A stretch of 64,000 nt of DNA from Sipunculus nudus (GCA_026874595.1 CM049320.1:7319464-7383463), one strand, 5' to 3'. Shown: positions 47,253-59,690, numbered from the stretch's first letter. Numbers and translations: made by a program. Notes: a model not told the origin generated them from the sequence alone.

Positions 47253-48431
47253 TCAAAGATAATCGAGCTTTGCGTGTCCTTCATAATACACTTCTGCTGG
47301 GGTACAATCCTTTTCATTCCAAAATTGGTCTATATTTTCATAGACTTTATGAAAGTTGTCATGGGTGTGTAGAAATTCACATAAGTCACAAATACCTGTT
47401 CCCTTTATTTGCACATCATAATATTGTTTCCATTCAAAATATTGATTGTACAATGTAGTATTGGAATTAAGAAGTTTTAGGTATGCGGCTAACTCAGACG
47501 GGGATTTAAAATCTGTAATATCGATGAATGAATGATTTGGAAGATATTTCTTGTAATCATAACCGCCCAGGACGATGGGCACCACATTCAGCTTAAGAAT
47601 TCTCCAGAGTTTCTCTGATGCGTAATCTTTACAAATACCGTTCTCAAATGAAAGGTAAAATTTGTATCTGGCGTTCAGCATGGAATGGCAGAGGATTCTA
47701 TCATCACAGGACAGCGTGCCACACCTTCCGTATATATCTACGTCTATATGCTTCGCAAGTTCCTCGACGTATTTCTCTCGGTGACTCTTTGTGACACAAT
47801 GGCTTACAAACCATGCGACAAGTTTAGTTTTGCCTTTTGAATTATCAACCAATTTCCTTTCAGGAACATTCCCTTTTAGCTTTCTCAATGACCCGTAAGG
47901 AATATAAATATCAGAATCATGACTGTATGTCTGTGTTAGGTTAAATATCCCATTGTACTGCGTTAACGGACCGGGGGTTCTCAAGGGGGACTCCTTGATA
48001 TAAAACACAAATAACTGGTTCGGATGACGGAATTTTGGGATCTCCTCAACAGATTTTATATTGAACATGCTAACTATCACTGCATTGCTGCGGTTTATTT
48101 GTGAACGATCATTTGTTGTTTCACAGTCCCTGAACGTACAATTATTACGGCGGAAGGCTTCTTGTCCAAATCCGAAACCAAATGATTTGTCCTTGTAGTA
48201 AGCTGTCCAGAACAATATTTTCTTTATTCCTTTCTTACCTTTGAGCCCAGTCGAAGGGTTATTTAAAAGTTTATGCTCTGAGATAGTTGATCCCTTGTCT
48301 GGCAAGTTAGGCCATGTCATTATACCCCAAGACAGTGGTTTAGGCAGACAACCGGTCGATTTGAAATACAAACACACTGCACAATACAGTATGCCAACAC
48401 ATATTAGCAGCATGTACCTTTTAATGGCCAT
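47253..48431 (-). CDS. Alpha-1,3-fucosyltransferase (GT10 family), intact paralogue
   Basis: Second intact single-exon member, 392 residues if started at the ATG at 48431, which aligns with the start of the gene at 36753-37958. The frame is also open 39 codons further upstream (to 48548), but the sister copy has a stop in that leader, so the longer start is less likely. Hydrophobic anchor, NQLFVFYIKESP, VDIYGRCG, the donor motif FENGICKDYASEKLW and the C-terminal cysteines are all present. It differs from the other intact gene mainly in the stem after the anchor, where it is shorter by about nine residues. Same predicted role: fucose transfer from GDP-fucose in the Golgi. Its upstream flank carries an LTR element from about 48769. 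Confidence 0.92.
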   Translation of the reverse strand: MAIKRYMLLICVGILYCAVCLYFKSTGCLPKPLSWGIMTWPNLPDKGSTISEHKLLNNPSTGLKGKKGIKKILFWTAYYKDKSFGFGFGQEAFRRNNCTFRDCETTNDRSQINRSNAVIVSMFNIKSVEEIPKFRHPNQLFVFYIKESPLRTPGPLTQYNGIFNLTQTYSHDSDIYIPYGSLRKLKGNVPERKLVDNSKGKTKLVAWFVSHCVTKSHREKYVEELAKHIDVDIYGRCGTLSCDDRILCHSMLNARYKFYLSFENGICKDYASEKLWRILKLNVVPIVLGGYDYKKYLPNHSFIDITDFKSPSELAAYLKLLNSNTTLYNQYFEWKQYYDVQIKGTGICDLCEFLHTHDNFHKVYENIDQFWNEKDCTPAEVYYEGHAKLDYL

Positions 48432-49537
48432 TTTCCTGTATTTAAGTGGGCCTTGTCCTGTTTTAGAATATCGTGTTTCAAACGACCTGACCTGTTGTAA
48501 AGGCACAGACAGTTTTGTTGCGAAACACTTTGTAACGTTATTTTCCAAATGCTGAGATATGAATATTTGCTGAAGCGTCGCATGCTTGGTAACCCATCAG
48601 GCAGATGCTGATCATTCAAGCTGATCATGATGCAAACTATAGATTAGTTCATGACAGTGGAATAAAAACAGTTGTTAACATTGTATCTTTTGTTACAGAC
48701 CTTCCTTTGTTAGGTTGTGATAACTTCAGTGATAGGTTTGATCAACGTTGCACAACTGCATATAAATATTACAGGTATCTGTTTTATTGTTCGCAGGAGT
48801 TTTACATGTGTCTGTTGACATTCTGATTCTTGTAACGCAGGCCTAATTCGTTGCTTTGCGAACCTCGCTTGTTTGGGCGCTTGCTTGCGTGTGGGGTCTG
48901 AAGCGTAGAGACACAGCATAGAGACACAGCGTTCTTTTGTTTTGCTCTAGATGATTCCGGTCTGTTCATGTGCGTCTGTATTGTTCTTTGTAGTTTTCCA
49001 TTTCTAGAATTTTCGGGTCAGAAGCTATAAATAGGGCCTGAGCTCAGAAAGGAAAGGAAAATACCAGCGAGTAATAAGAGTGTTACCTCGTTAGTTTTTG
49101 GACCTTTTCCGATAATTGCATTGGTTTCAGATATTAAAAGGATTTATTACATATTTAATACGGACTGTCTCCAGTTGCCTTTGGATTATTACTATTTACA
49201 TGGATTATTGGTGTTAAAGAACTCTGGTTGAGCTGTGACAGTGGTTGTATCCAAAAATCAAAGCCCAGGATCCGGACATTCTGGTACTGTACATTGTATT
49301 GTTATATTGTGTAATTGTATTGACATAGTTTATTGTAATGTTAGGATTGTTCCAAGAATAAATTATAATTATTTGTTAACAAAAAAACACAGACTTCTTT
49401 ATTAATCCCCTAGACATTTCACGCTGTCAAGTGTTACAGGATGTGATTTTTTATACCCGTACCAACCCCGACCTGCACACATTGTTTACAAGATTTATCT
49501 CAGTGTTTTTTTTTTTTCATTGTTTTAACATCTTAAC

Positions 49538-50220
49538 ATGGCAGATTTTAAACTTGAGGCATTTGTTGAAGATCCCGACCCTGATCAACGTGAACAGTTG
49601 ACAACAAATTAGTTGTTGGTTTTGTGACAACACTAAGTGCTTAGTGTGAAAAAATTTCTGACAAGGCCTGGTATCATTGCTAAAATCATGCAAGATTTAG
49701 TGAGCAAAGGTCTAATGGAAGAGAGTGAAGTAGAAATATAAACAAAATGACAGCCTTGCTATACAGTTGGAATTAAAAAAAGTTAGATATGCAACATAAG
49801 CTGGCATTAAAACAGAAAGGGAAGAACGAGAGAGAGAAAAAGAAAAAGAAATTGAGTTAAAACAACTGGAATAAAAAAGAGTTTAATTAGAACATGGGCT
49901 ACATGCTGCCCTAACTCACAGTTTTTATGTTACTGAACACATTAGATTTGTCCCACCTTTTCAAGAAAAAGAGGTTGATAAATATTTCTTACACTTTGAG
50001 AAGGTAGCTGAAAATTTAAAATGGCCTAAGGAAAGTTGCACTCTGCTATTACAGAGTGTATTGACTGGCAAGGAGAAATTTATACAGAGCTTTCAGTAGA
50101 ACCCGCTGCTAACTCCGGCCAGGTTAAACGGTTAATCCCAAAAGGTTAAGAAATTCAGAAATTTGGAAAAGCGCAAAGATCAGACCTATTTAGAATTTGC
50201 TATGACTAAATAGCAGTTTT
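49538..50220 (+). pseudogene. Gag-like region of the degenerate LTR element
   Basis: Begins MADFKLEAFVEDPDPDQ at the ATG at 49538, then after several stops shows FVPPFQEKEVDKYFLHFEK and NLKWPKE (about 49945-50035) followed by a YLEFA segment near 50190. These match the capsid-type gag of a gypsy group common in aquatic animals, as I remember it. At least five stops or frameshifts interrupt it. Confidence 0.7.
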
Positions 50221-50435
50221 TTTGATCGCTGAAAGATTATGTAATGAAAGATTATGCAGTTTGCGCCAGTTGATTTTTGCTGAAAGAATTTAAGCGCTGC
50301 ATTAACGCAGATGTTAAAACCTTCTTGATGAGAAAAGTCTTGAAACACTTCACGTGGCCGCTCAAAGAAAAATACATACGCACATGAACAGACCGGAATC
50401 ATCTAGAACAAAAAAAAAAGAACGCTGTGTCTCTA

Positions 50436-50730
50436 CCCCTATTAGAATTTTGGGGGACACAGGTTCAGGCCAAATTCTCATGTAAGCAAACGCTTTGTCA
50501 TTTTCTAATAGGTCTTTTACTGGTGCACATGCACTTGTTTATGATATGTTTTCAGACAGGTACCCTTCAGTTCCGCTTTACAGTGTACATTTAAATTCAG
50601 ATTTTAATTCCAGGAATGTTATGTGGGCATAAGAGCTACTTTACCCTGAGGGATTCCTAAGGGAATTCAGTTTTTACTAGGCAATGATGTTGCAGGTGAC
50701 AAGTACAGCATGTGCCAATAGTGAGAGAAA
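50436..50730 (+). pseudogene. Retropepsin remnant
   Basis: An ILGDTGSGQIL run contains the catalytic DTG (about 50456-50464). It is followed by a recognisable but stop-ridden protease body up to about 50730. Directly upstream is an inverted LTR fragment, so the gag-protease link is broken. Confidence 0.7.
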
Positions 50731-50859
50731 AGCCGTCACTTGATCAGGACATTGATCCTGAAATTCAGGAAATTCCTGGTTTTTTATCCTTTATGTGCTG
50801 TGACTAGATCTGTGGCCATGAAAAACACACGTGAGGATAATCGTCCAGATAATAACACT

Positions 50860-51985
50860 CCGGGAGTCACTAGTGCGTTGTGTAACGACTCGCGCGTACA
50901 GGATGCAGCATTTTCAAGGTCGGAATTTATCGCGGAATAGCATATGGACCCTGATATTTCAAGTTTGTTTCCCAGGGCAGTGTATAAAGATGAACTGTCA
51001 CAAAACCCAGTTTGTTTCTATGTTAAAAATGGAGTGCTTATGCGTAAATGGCGACCACCTCATGTATGCGCTGATTAGGAGTGGGCCATCAAACATCAAA
51101 TGGTAGTGCCCAAAAGTTTTCGCAATAAATTCTAAGCATGGCACATGAGGCTCCTTTGTCTGGCCTTTCAGGTATAAATAAAATTTATCAAAAATTAAGT
51201 ACACACTTCTATTGGCCGCACCGCAGGACAGATATTGTACAATACTGTAAATCATGCCATACAAGGTCAATCAGAATCCTCCTAAAGCCCTACTTAGGTC
51301 TATTTCTGCTTTAGAGAACCATTTAGTAGGATTATTGTTGATTATGTTGGACCACTTCCCAAAATAAAATCTGGACATGAATGCTTGCTGACAATTATGT
51401 GCGCATCTATCAGGTTCCCTTTAGGCAATAACATTGCGCAAAATTAATGCCAAAGGGTTGTCAAGGCTCTGACTAAGCTTTTTACACTTTTGGAATTAAC
51501 TAAATCCCTCCAGTCTGGCCAAGGGTTTAATTTTATGCCTGGCTTATTTCAGTAAGTTATGTTTGAGCTAAGAATAAAACAGTTCAGCTCATCACAAAAG
51601 CATCCTGAAAGTCAGGGCGTCCTCGAGCGTTTTCATCAGACATTAGAAAACATTGTTATGACACACAGAAAGACTGGGATGAAGGAATCCACCTATTGCT
51701 GTTTTCTGTTAAAGATCCTTTCAAAAGTCCTTGGGATTCAGTCCCCTTGAAGTAGTTTTCGGACACTCCGTTCGAGGTCCATTAAAACTGCTTAAAGAAA
51801 AATTCTTGTGTAAAAATCCTGATCTCTTAGTTTATTGCGTATGTATCAGACTTTCGCACTAAACTACACAATGCTTGTGAAATTGCAAAGTCTAATCTAT
51901 CTGCACAAAGTAAAAATGAAAACACAGTATGACAAGCACACTGTAAGTAGGACGTTTGAGCTTGGTGGAAAGGTCCTTGCCTTAC
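50860..51985 (+). pseudogene. Integrase remnant of the degenerate LTR element
   Basis: A lead-in with FYVKNGVLMRKWRPPH (about 51015-51063) precedes a zinc-finger-like head: MAHEAP, then FYWPH, then YCKSCHT (51137-51265). The DD-E core is heavily broken, but PESQGVLERFHQTLE, containing the Glu, is clear at about 51610-51650, and a C-terminal QYDKHTVSRTFELGGKVLAL segment ends near 51985. Many stops. One of the conserved zinc-head histidines is replaced. Confidence 0.75.
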
Positions 51986-51990
51986 TAAAA

Positions 51991-52500
51991 TGCTATATAT
52001 CATATCTTTTATCTAAATGGTTCTCTCTCTTGAGGCAAAATTTAAGAAACCTCTTACAGTAGTGAATAACAAAATAATGCATAATACCAAATAAGAAAAA
52101 AGTACGCATTTGAGTTGTGGTAGAGGGTCCACACTCTACTGATTTTATATCCATAAATCATATCTGTTATACAGTGTGTTTTATATTTAAGTCGGGGCCC
52201 AGACGATCGGAGAAAAGTTACACCTATTTCAGATGAAATGCTAATACTGACATATTTGATCAGATAAAAAAGTAGGTAGGGTCTTGCAAGTAGTTTTGGT
52301 GACCGCACGATTAGAAGCCGTATATCTTGGTACATGTATTTGATAGTGGGAAGTAACGGTTATATATGATGCATATTTAACTAGCCCGGAGACACGAAGC
52401 GCCCGGTAATAGGTAACAAGGTCAGAGGGATGAAACAGGCTCCGGGACTTCCGTGATACAGAGGAGCCACTCACAGGAGCGTGACGTTTAGTTACCTATG
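51991..52500. other. Intergenic, copy of 3801-4315
   Basis: Matches copy A with few changes; no gene seen. Confidence 0.6.
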
Positions 52501-53077
52501 ACGTCACGGTATCTATATCAAGCCAGTGTGTAAAAGTCACACATCATCCAGCAGTGCTTAACTTTGTGTGAAGTCACGAAATATTCTCATTTGCAGGATA
52601 AATATTAATGAATAGATATTTTCCCATAGTTGCGACATCTATTGGAGGCTACTGACACGAAGTGTAAGGATCTGTTACGTCGACATGGTGATTGTTTCAT
52701 ATCTTTAAAATAAAAAAAGAAAGAAATCTGATCTCATTCTTAGAGGCCAGGATTCTTTTTTATTCAACTGAAGGATACATGGTTGTATTTATTTTTTCTA
52801 TGTTATATCTACAGATCCCCTAATGTCTGGGTTTGTTTTATACAATTTTTATATATATACTTTTTTTTCCTGAGAATTTGTTTCTACAGTCAAGTAAGCC
52901 AAGAAAATCACGGTTGGAGCATCTCATTTTCTTACAGTCTTGGTCCGAATGCAGTGAAGCAGGAAGCAGTCCCAAACAAGCATTTTTTACATAATGTCTT
53001 TGATTTGAAATATTTGACTGATACCGTACGTCAACTTTGTTTGAGATTATGGTAAACACAAAAAGAAAACGCACAAC
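52500..53077. other. Segment present in copy B only
   Basis: Copy A passes from the equivalent of 52499 to that of 53078 through a 24-base inverted repeat (4304-4327). The 0.58 kb here has no recognised family. A 90-codon frame (52783-53055) is T-rich and hydrophobic, with no family resemblance. It could be an insertion in B or a deletion in A. Confidence 0.7.
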
Positions 53078-53936
53078 GGGGTTGTTTTAAGGTCACCTGG
53101 CATAATAGCTAGAGCCAACCCGGTAGTTTGCATGGTTTTCCTAGACCCGTACACAGGCAGTTAAGCACAGTGCGCATGCTCGTGGTAAAACTAATGTTGC
53201 CAATAAAGATCTGACACAGACGACAATACACTCGGTTTTACTGTTTGCAAACCTGTTGGAATACCCGCTGCTGAGTTCCATGATCACAGCGTAAACTTGC
53301 TGCAGTATGACCCTTAACATTTATGTTATCCATGCTGTATAAATATTCCTGGTATATCACCCGTTCTTGCGGCTGGGTTTTCAATCGGAACCAGAGTTGT
53401 TCTGATAAATTACACTGCGAAATTCCCCTTGCGAAATAATATCACATTCTACAGGACTTTTTTGGGGGGAGACCCCATTAGGACATGGCATCGTTATAGA
53501 CAGCAAAAGACCTGAGACGTTATCATAGAGGAGTTGTCTGACCACAAATAAGTGCCACAACGAGTTTCTTACATTTAAAATCTGAGATTTAACAAATACA
53601 ATAGTTTCTATGTCGATAAAACTAACCGAGCGTGTTCAACAATAGATATCGATATTCTAAAGGAAAAGGTCCATAGAGTTTCATAAAATAATTGAATAAG
53701 GACCATGCATTTTGATTACTACTATTGTATTCTTTCTTGTGTAGGAACTAGTCCGCTTTAGTTTGCATGGTTTTTGGTAGAGGCGCTGCGATAGAACCTT
53801 TGTGTGATCATGTTAAATGCCTCAGGATATATGGAAGATACGGAAATGACCCCCTTGAGGCATATTTGTCATCGTTCTTGACAATTCAAAACAAATATCG
53901 GGTATTTACGAGGCGTGCCCACAGACTTCGGGTCAC
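53078..53936. other. Intergenic, copy of 4328-5204
   Basis: Close match to copy A, but the G-run near 53463-53468 has 6 G where copy A has about 13. No gene seen. Confidence 0.6.
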
Positions 53937-55995
53937 AACGGTTATTGACATGGGTTACTGTAAGTAGGAACTTATTCACTATGTCCAGACGCCAAGAGAA
54001 CTCCGGCGATAGGTCCTGTTCCACATGTGCGGCTCCCTTGCCAGACGTGGACCACCATTTCTGTTGTCCGGTATGCCATCGGCGATTGTGGCGGCCCGTC
54101 CATCCCTTCCCCACTTTGCCTGGACTGGGAAAGGCGGGAATGGAAAAGTTACGATGCTTTTTTCAATCTAGAAATTTCCCAGTCTGCTCCCGTAAGTAGA
54201 AAGATAAAACTCCGAGTTGAAGGGGGGAGGGCAAAAAAGAGCCTAGTAGACACAGAAACCTACCTCTGAGAGTGGGGAGTTTAAGGGGTCCCCCGCGGGC
54301 AAGAGTGCTACCGTCTTAGCCCCATCACCAGATCCCTGAAGTACCACCTCCAAATCTGGAGAAGATTAGTTCCTCGTCCCTTTCAGAGATGTCTAAAATG
54401 CCCGTTCTTTCACCGCAGATCCGTCTCAAACGAAACGGCGGTGGAGGATCTGGTTTCACGAGACTCGTTAAAGTCTCTCAGTGCCTCTGTCTTGGGGGAG
54501 TTTATGACGGAACAGCGCCTGACCATGAGTCAGGCTGCTGTTGCCGCCACCTCCCAGACATCTATTTCAGGTGGCGTTTCAGGTTAACGCACGACTAAAC
54601 AACCGATCCTTGCACTGGAATGGGAGGCGTCGAGTCGGCCCTCATTAGAGGCGGCTTTTACGACCCAGCTTCTCACTGGGACGCGACCTACGGCTTCTCA
54701 AACCACTACACAGGGTAGGACGTGGCCCGCTCCTGATTCCGCGCCTCGGGACCAAAAGAAGTACTTGACCGGTGCCTCCGGGAGTTCTCCCATTGACCAA
54801 GAGGAGGGGAACTTCTGGAAGAGATTTTAGGCTCCCCGGATGAGGCCGACGGGCGGAAAGAACCGGAGGATATTTGTGCTCAGGCACGCCGAGAGAAGGT
54901 GTTATTTTCTCAGACCAAAACATTTGTTATCCTTTATGTCCGAGGATCCGGCAACACCTCAGAACCCCCGAAGCCAGGGGGGTTTTGTTTTGCCATACGG
55001 GGCGTCCGTGGCCCGGGTTTGCTCCCCGTGTATGGAGTTTGGCCCGGCCACATCGGACTTCTTGGACTTTCACAGACGGTTGGTCCTAGAGGTGGTGTCG
55101 GCCTCGACTTGTAAAGAAACGAATCCTGCCCCCCCCAGGTTTGGGCTGTTGGTCAGCTGTGGTCCCCGTGCCAGAATACAATAAATAGGCGGACCAATTT
55201 ACCGAAGCTGACGCCGTACCCGTCCTACGAGCCGGTGAGGCGATGATTCACGACTCGTTGGCGGACCAGCCTTTCGGGGACGGTACTCCGCTTACAACCC
55301 CGCAGGTCAAGGCGTCAGACGCCTCGATTGCTGATCTTGAGACCTTTGGCCGTTACGCCACAGGTCTCTTAAACAATGCGCAGGTTCTTTTTGCCTGTTG
55401 TCGTATGATCCAGCGCAGGAAACTGTTAAGGGAGCCGTCCAAAGCCACCTGCCTAACCTCCAGGAGCTTCATTTAACATTCTGGAGGTTAGTGCAGAATA
55501 TTGTCTTGCATAGATAGGAGGCGGCGTTACGCTGTTCAGAACGCCAGATGCTACATTTGCAGGCAAAGGAGCTCCAAGAGCTATATGCTCGGCCCTTAAC
55601 GGGGTCTTCGGCGGTCATTGAAAGGAGGGCGGAGCGAGGCGAAAGTTGCCCCGCAGTCCCAGCATAGTTCGGATCTGGCGCCGTTCCGCAGGCCTGCTAA
55701 GAGGTCGGCTACTCCGGCCCGCCCTCGTTCTCCTCCTCGAGAGTCTCCGCGTATGCGAGATCAGAGTGAGTCACGCAATCGTCAGCCCTTTCGTCCGAGA
55801 TGCGCCAGGGATTGGGGTCGTAACCCTAAACCCCAGGCTTGACGCTAGGCCGATCGGCGGTCGGCTCCGCTTTTTTCTGCAGGGGTGGCATTAAATCACA
55901 CGCAATCGTTTTTGTTTACGCACTTTTCATCACGGGTTTTTTACAAAGTTCGCACCCAGCCCCCCCCCCCGCACCACGGGGCCTCGGAAATGTAC
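53937..55995 (+). mobile_element. Decayed DIRS-like retroelement (copy B)
   Basis: Counterpart of 5857-7935, with the same Cys/His cluster (about 54015-54075), the same Arg/Pro/Ser-rich tail (55618-55842) and the same GGRLRFF-x3-W run (about 55857-55890) before truncation at the gypsy LTR. It keeps most of the same frame breaks, which shows they predate the duplication. Homopolymers are shorter than in copy A. The DIRS assignment has the same uncertainty. Confidence 0.5.
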
Positions 55996-56001
55996 AGAAA
56001 A

Positions 56002-57822
56002 CTAGTTAAATGTGTAAATACTATTGATTATGGCAAGTTTTTAATTTGGTGCGAGTTTGTCAAGTTAGTGCAGATTTCACGCTTCACAAGTTGTTCATGT
56101 GCAAAAGTCATAGGTCATGTCCACCCCAACCCCTAATATTGATCTGAGACTGATCAGGCTTGAAGTAGAAGCTGTAAACATCAATTACTTGTCTTCATGA
56201 TCACATATTTATTATGATATTCTCTTAATAGTATAGAGATGTATTATATGTGTTTGGGTAATGGTACATGCCCAGGGATATAGATTGCTGATGGAGAGTA
56301 ATAGATATATCAAGAGTCAGTTGACAGGCCATACTCTATGTTGGTACCAATATACATAAATTTGGAATAGGCCAGTGTTTAAAGATCCAGGTCTTCTATT
56401 ATGCCATTGGATTTATGTTCAACTCAGTAATTTTTACAAAACAGTTTTGAGACAGAGGCTCAGCATATTCAGAATTTATCAGGAATAGGTACTCAGCGAT
56501 TTTATATAAAGCCATAGTTTGTGAGATAGTTAAATCCTTACCCAAATTCAAGTGGTAAACAGGGTCCATGAACACTGTCATTTGGTTAAGTAAGAAAGCC
56601 GTTTTAGTGACACCCATCTGTTGATTGATGACAGTAACTTTTAATGTAAATTTGCACATTTGTATTTGCCAGAATTAAAAGAGGATTGTGTAAGGCAAGT
56701 AGTAATCTGGAGGTACATTTGTATATTTCATTATTGGTGTAACAACATATTTTGGACTTGAACTTTACACTTGCAATGAAAATAATCTGAACATCATTGA
56801 AATATTTTTTGTGTTGTAAGTGCTGCCACCTGTCGGAGGTTAGGAAAACTAAAACGTTATTTGAGAGATCAGGTTCAAGCTCTATGCATATGAATGACAG
56901 ACAGTGTTAGAGAGAAATAAATCATTGGACATGCATGATTAGTGATAATATTTAATTCTATCAATATTATGATAAAGATGTTTGTTTTATCATAGACATC
57001 CTAACAGTACTCATTGAATTTAGCTGATATGTTTATGTTTAATAATAACTCAGGACCAGATTTTATTGTTAGCAGGCATTATGTGAGCACTAACATTATA
57101 AATAGCATTTATTTCACAGGTTGTCAGATGGAAAATCAGCATATGTGGATTAGTCAGATTGTTAACATATGTTTATATATATTACCACTTATTTCTAAAA
57201 GTAAATATAGATCACTTGCTTGTGCATGAAGTTGGTAAATCAGGATCAATCGATTACTTATGGAAAACCTTGTGCTATATAATTAAATGCAGTTGACATG
57301 ATAGTATAGTTAATGATGACACATATTAAACACAAGTATCCGAGGGTGTTAGGTTAGAATCCAGAACAGTATGTCCATGTTTACATAGAAGATGATGACC
57401 GTTAAATTGGAAATGTAACATGTAAACCCAGATCAGCTTATGATGATATATGTTAAATTCAGTTCGTGAATATTTATTATATGAGACTACTGTTTATTTC
57501 TTATTATGATATGATGACTTAACAGGCTATCTTGGTGATATTGAAATGTATCAACAACATTGCATAGAGATTAGACTGAATATTGCTATGAGAGACTTTG
57601 AGTATAGGTTTGAGTTTAAAGGCCAATATTGTCGGACTCTTAGGTACCCGGCATTTATTATGCTAGTAAATGATATTTGAGGGAGGCATACATGTGACGA
57701 TGTATTTGTACTTGAAATGTGTTTCGGTTCTCACTCGATGAAGACATCGTGTTTACTATTCTTTCCTGTGTTTTTCAGGAGTGACATCTGTCTACCCAGG
57801 TCCCCTGTTCGGACCTGTAACA
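56002..57822 (+). repeat. 5' LTR of gypsy element, copy B
   Basis: Same extent as in copy A. It has lost about ten bases including the aataaa polyadenylation-type signal before repeat R (near 57717), and its tRNA-type B-box is mutated to ggttagaatcc (57352-57362). Confidence 0.85.
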
Positions 57823-57828
57823 GATTTC

Positions 57829-57846
57829 TGGGGGCTCGTCCGGGAT
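57829..57846 (+). promoter_or_regulatory. Primer binding site, tRNA-Pro type (copy B)
   Basis: Identical 18 bases and identical six-base spacing from the LTR end as in copy A. Confidence 0.9.
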
Positions 57847-57877
57847 CAATGCCTACAGGCACCGAGGCATTGGTCCA

Positions 57878-58228
57878 GTGATTTCCGAACCAAGCATCAG
57901 TGTGAGACAGAGCCAGCTCTCTATGTTCATCATGGAAGGTAGTGAGCGGAAGAACATTGTGTGGCAGATCCGCAAGACCTTGCTTCGAATGAATTGCTTC
58001 GCTGCGAATGGGGAAGCCATACCCTATGATTGTTGGGTAGAAGTGACATTGAATCTGCCCGGTAATAATGATCCAGAGTTAGCCATACAAGTCCCATTCC
58101 TTGTGAGCCAAGTGAACCTTGATCGACCTCTCCTTAGGTTTAATGTCATTCAGGAACTTGTCAAGTGTCAGAAAAGAGGAGCCCAAGTGATGACAACATT
58201 AGGAGACCTACTTAGTACGGCTATGTAA
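57878..58228 (+). pseudogene. Gypsy protease fragment (copy B)
   Basis: Same C-terminal retropepsin segment as in copy A, but with the lead-in open (no stop where copy A has TAG near 9894). The catalytic triad region is still absent, so gag and the first part of the protease were lost before duplication. Confidence 0.75.
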
Positions 58229-58325
58229 TACTGAGAGTGAGAAAGCTCGTTCAATCTTTAAGTCTCTTGAAGCATGGGAGTCACCTGCTGGCCAAGAAGT
58301 AGGGAAAGTCGGCGTCAAGGGATTT

Positions 58326-59690
58326 GTGGTCCGATCCGGTCAAGTTGCTTATGTGAAGTGCAACATTCGCTCAGATCTCTTTGTGCAGGAATCTGTAGTG
58401 CTTTTTGAATCCAGTACAGTCAGTCTACACACAAATCCCAGACCTCACGTCAAGATCTCTGTGGAGAATCACACTCAAAATGATATGACGATTCCAGGCC
58501 AAACCATTTTGGGTCATATTCAGTTAATAGAGAAGATTTTAGACACTGATCAGAAGGATGGTCCCAAGCTAGATGTCCGAGTCAACCACGCAAGTTTAGA
58601 ACATCCACGGTGTGATACTGCAGCTACAGAGCAACAGCTGTGGCACCCTCCAGTTGACATCGGCCATTTGAGTGAAGAGAAACAGGTAGTGGTGAAGCAG
58701 ATGTTATATGAGGAGTCTGGTGCTTTCGCTCCCGATGATGGTGATATCGGATGCATTCCTGAGCTTAAAATGGTCATTAACTTGAAGGACAATATCTCGT
58801 GCAGAGATCCTATGCATCGATTCCAAAGCCACTGTTTAAGGAGGTGAAAGCTCACATTCAGGATCTTCTAGTCAAAGGTTGGATAGTTCGGTCGAGATCA
58901 CCATACTCTGCACCAGCTGTTTGCGTACGAAAGAAAGATGGTTCCCTACGCCTATGCATAGACTACCGCCTCCTTAATCAAAAGACTGTGCCAGATAGAC
59001 ATCCGCTGCCACGCATACAGGATCTCACAGATACACTAGGTAGTTACCAGTGGTTTCAATCCTAGACCAGGGGAAGGCGTACCACCAGGGATTCATAGCT
59101 GAAGGGTCGAGGTATATGACAGCGTTCATAACCCCCTGTGGTTTACACGAGTGGGTACGCATACCCTACGGACTCTCAAACGCCCCAGCCGCTTTCCAGA
59201 GATACATGGAGGAGATTTAAGAGTCACTCCGAGATGAGTGCTGTATTCCATATCTAGACGATATACTTTGCTTTGCTAAAACATTCGAGGACCATGTGGG
59301 AGGGCTGAGAAGAGTTCTTAGAGTTCTCTAGCAACATGGTGTGAAGCTCCGATCAGCAAAATGTGAACTGTTCAAATCTGAAATCAGATACGTTAGGCGA
59401 CTTGTATCTTCTGATGGTGTCAGGATTGACCCCAAAGGCCTAGAGGCTGTCCTAGCATTGAAAGAAAAGACACCGGCTACAGTTGGAGATGTCCGGAAAT
59501 TGTTAGTTTTCTCAGCTATTACCGCACGTACATACAGGATTATTCGCGGATCGCAAGGCCAATCTATGAGCTTTTACAAGGGAAAGGTGATTATCCAGTC
59601 AACAGGGCCAAGAAAGGTAAAGGTGCCCAACTTCTATCAAAGACCCCTATCCAGTGGACCACTGAACACCAGAGAACTTTAGAGAGGTTC
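58326..59690 (+). pseudogene. Gypsy pol linker and reverse transcriptase (copy B)
   Basis: Same domains as copy A. The linker (58326-58847) shares the frameshift near 58830. The RT core reads FITPCGLHEW and [11 protein letters not shown] without the one-base loss seen in A, then meets the shared TAA near 59218, then YLDDILCFAKT at about 59252-59285, and a private TAG at about 59330 where copy A has Gln. It is not functional but closer to intact than A in the palm. Confidence 0.88.

Larger units (their letters stand above)
48769..51987 (+). mobile_element. Degenerate LTR retroelement: LTR, gag, protease, integrase, no RT
   Basis: The LTR at about 48769-49437 corresponds to the solo LTR at 38336-39014 and shows a ctataaatagg box (49025-49035) and aataaa (49357-49362). 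Downstream follow a gag-like region, a retropepsin with DTG, and integrase-like sequence. No reverse transcriptase or RNase H lies between protease and integrase, where a standard gypsy element would have them. The frame is broken by many stops. It ends abruptly at about 51987 where copy-A-like sequence resumes, so its 3' half is missing. A short inverted piece of the same LTR (about 50375-50440) sits between gag and protease. Confidence 0.75.

Noticed and set aside
48432..48548. 39-codon N-terminal extension of the second intact fucosyltransferase
   Set aside because: The aligned leader of the sister gene has an in-frame TAA, and the membrane anchor follows the internal ATG, which aligns with the sister start.
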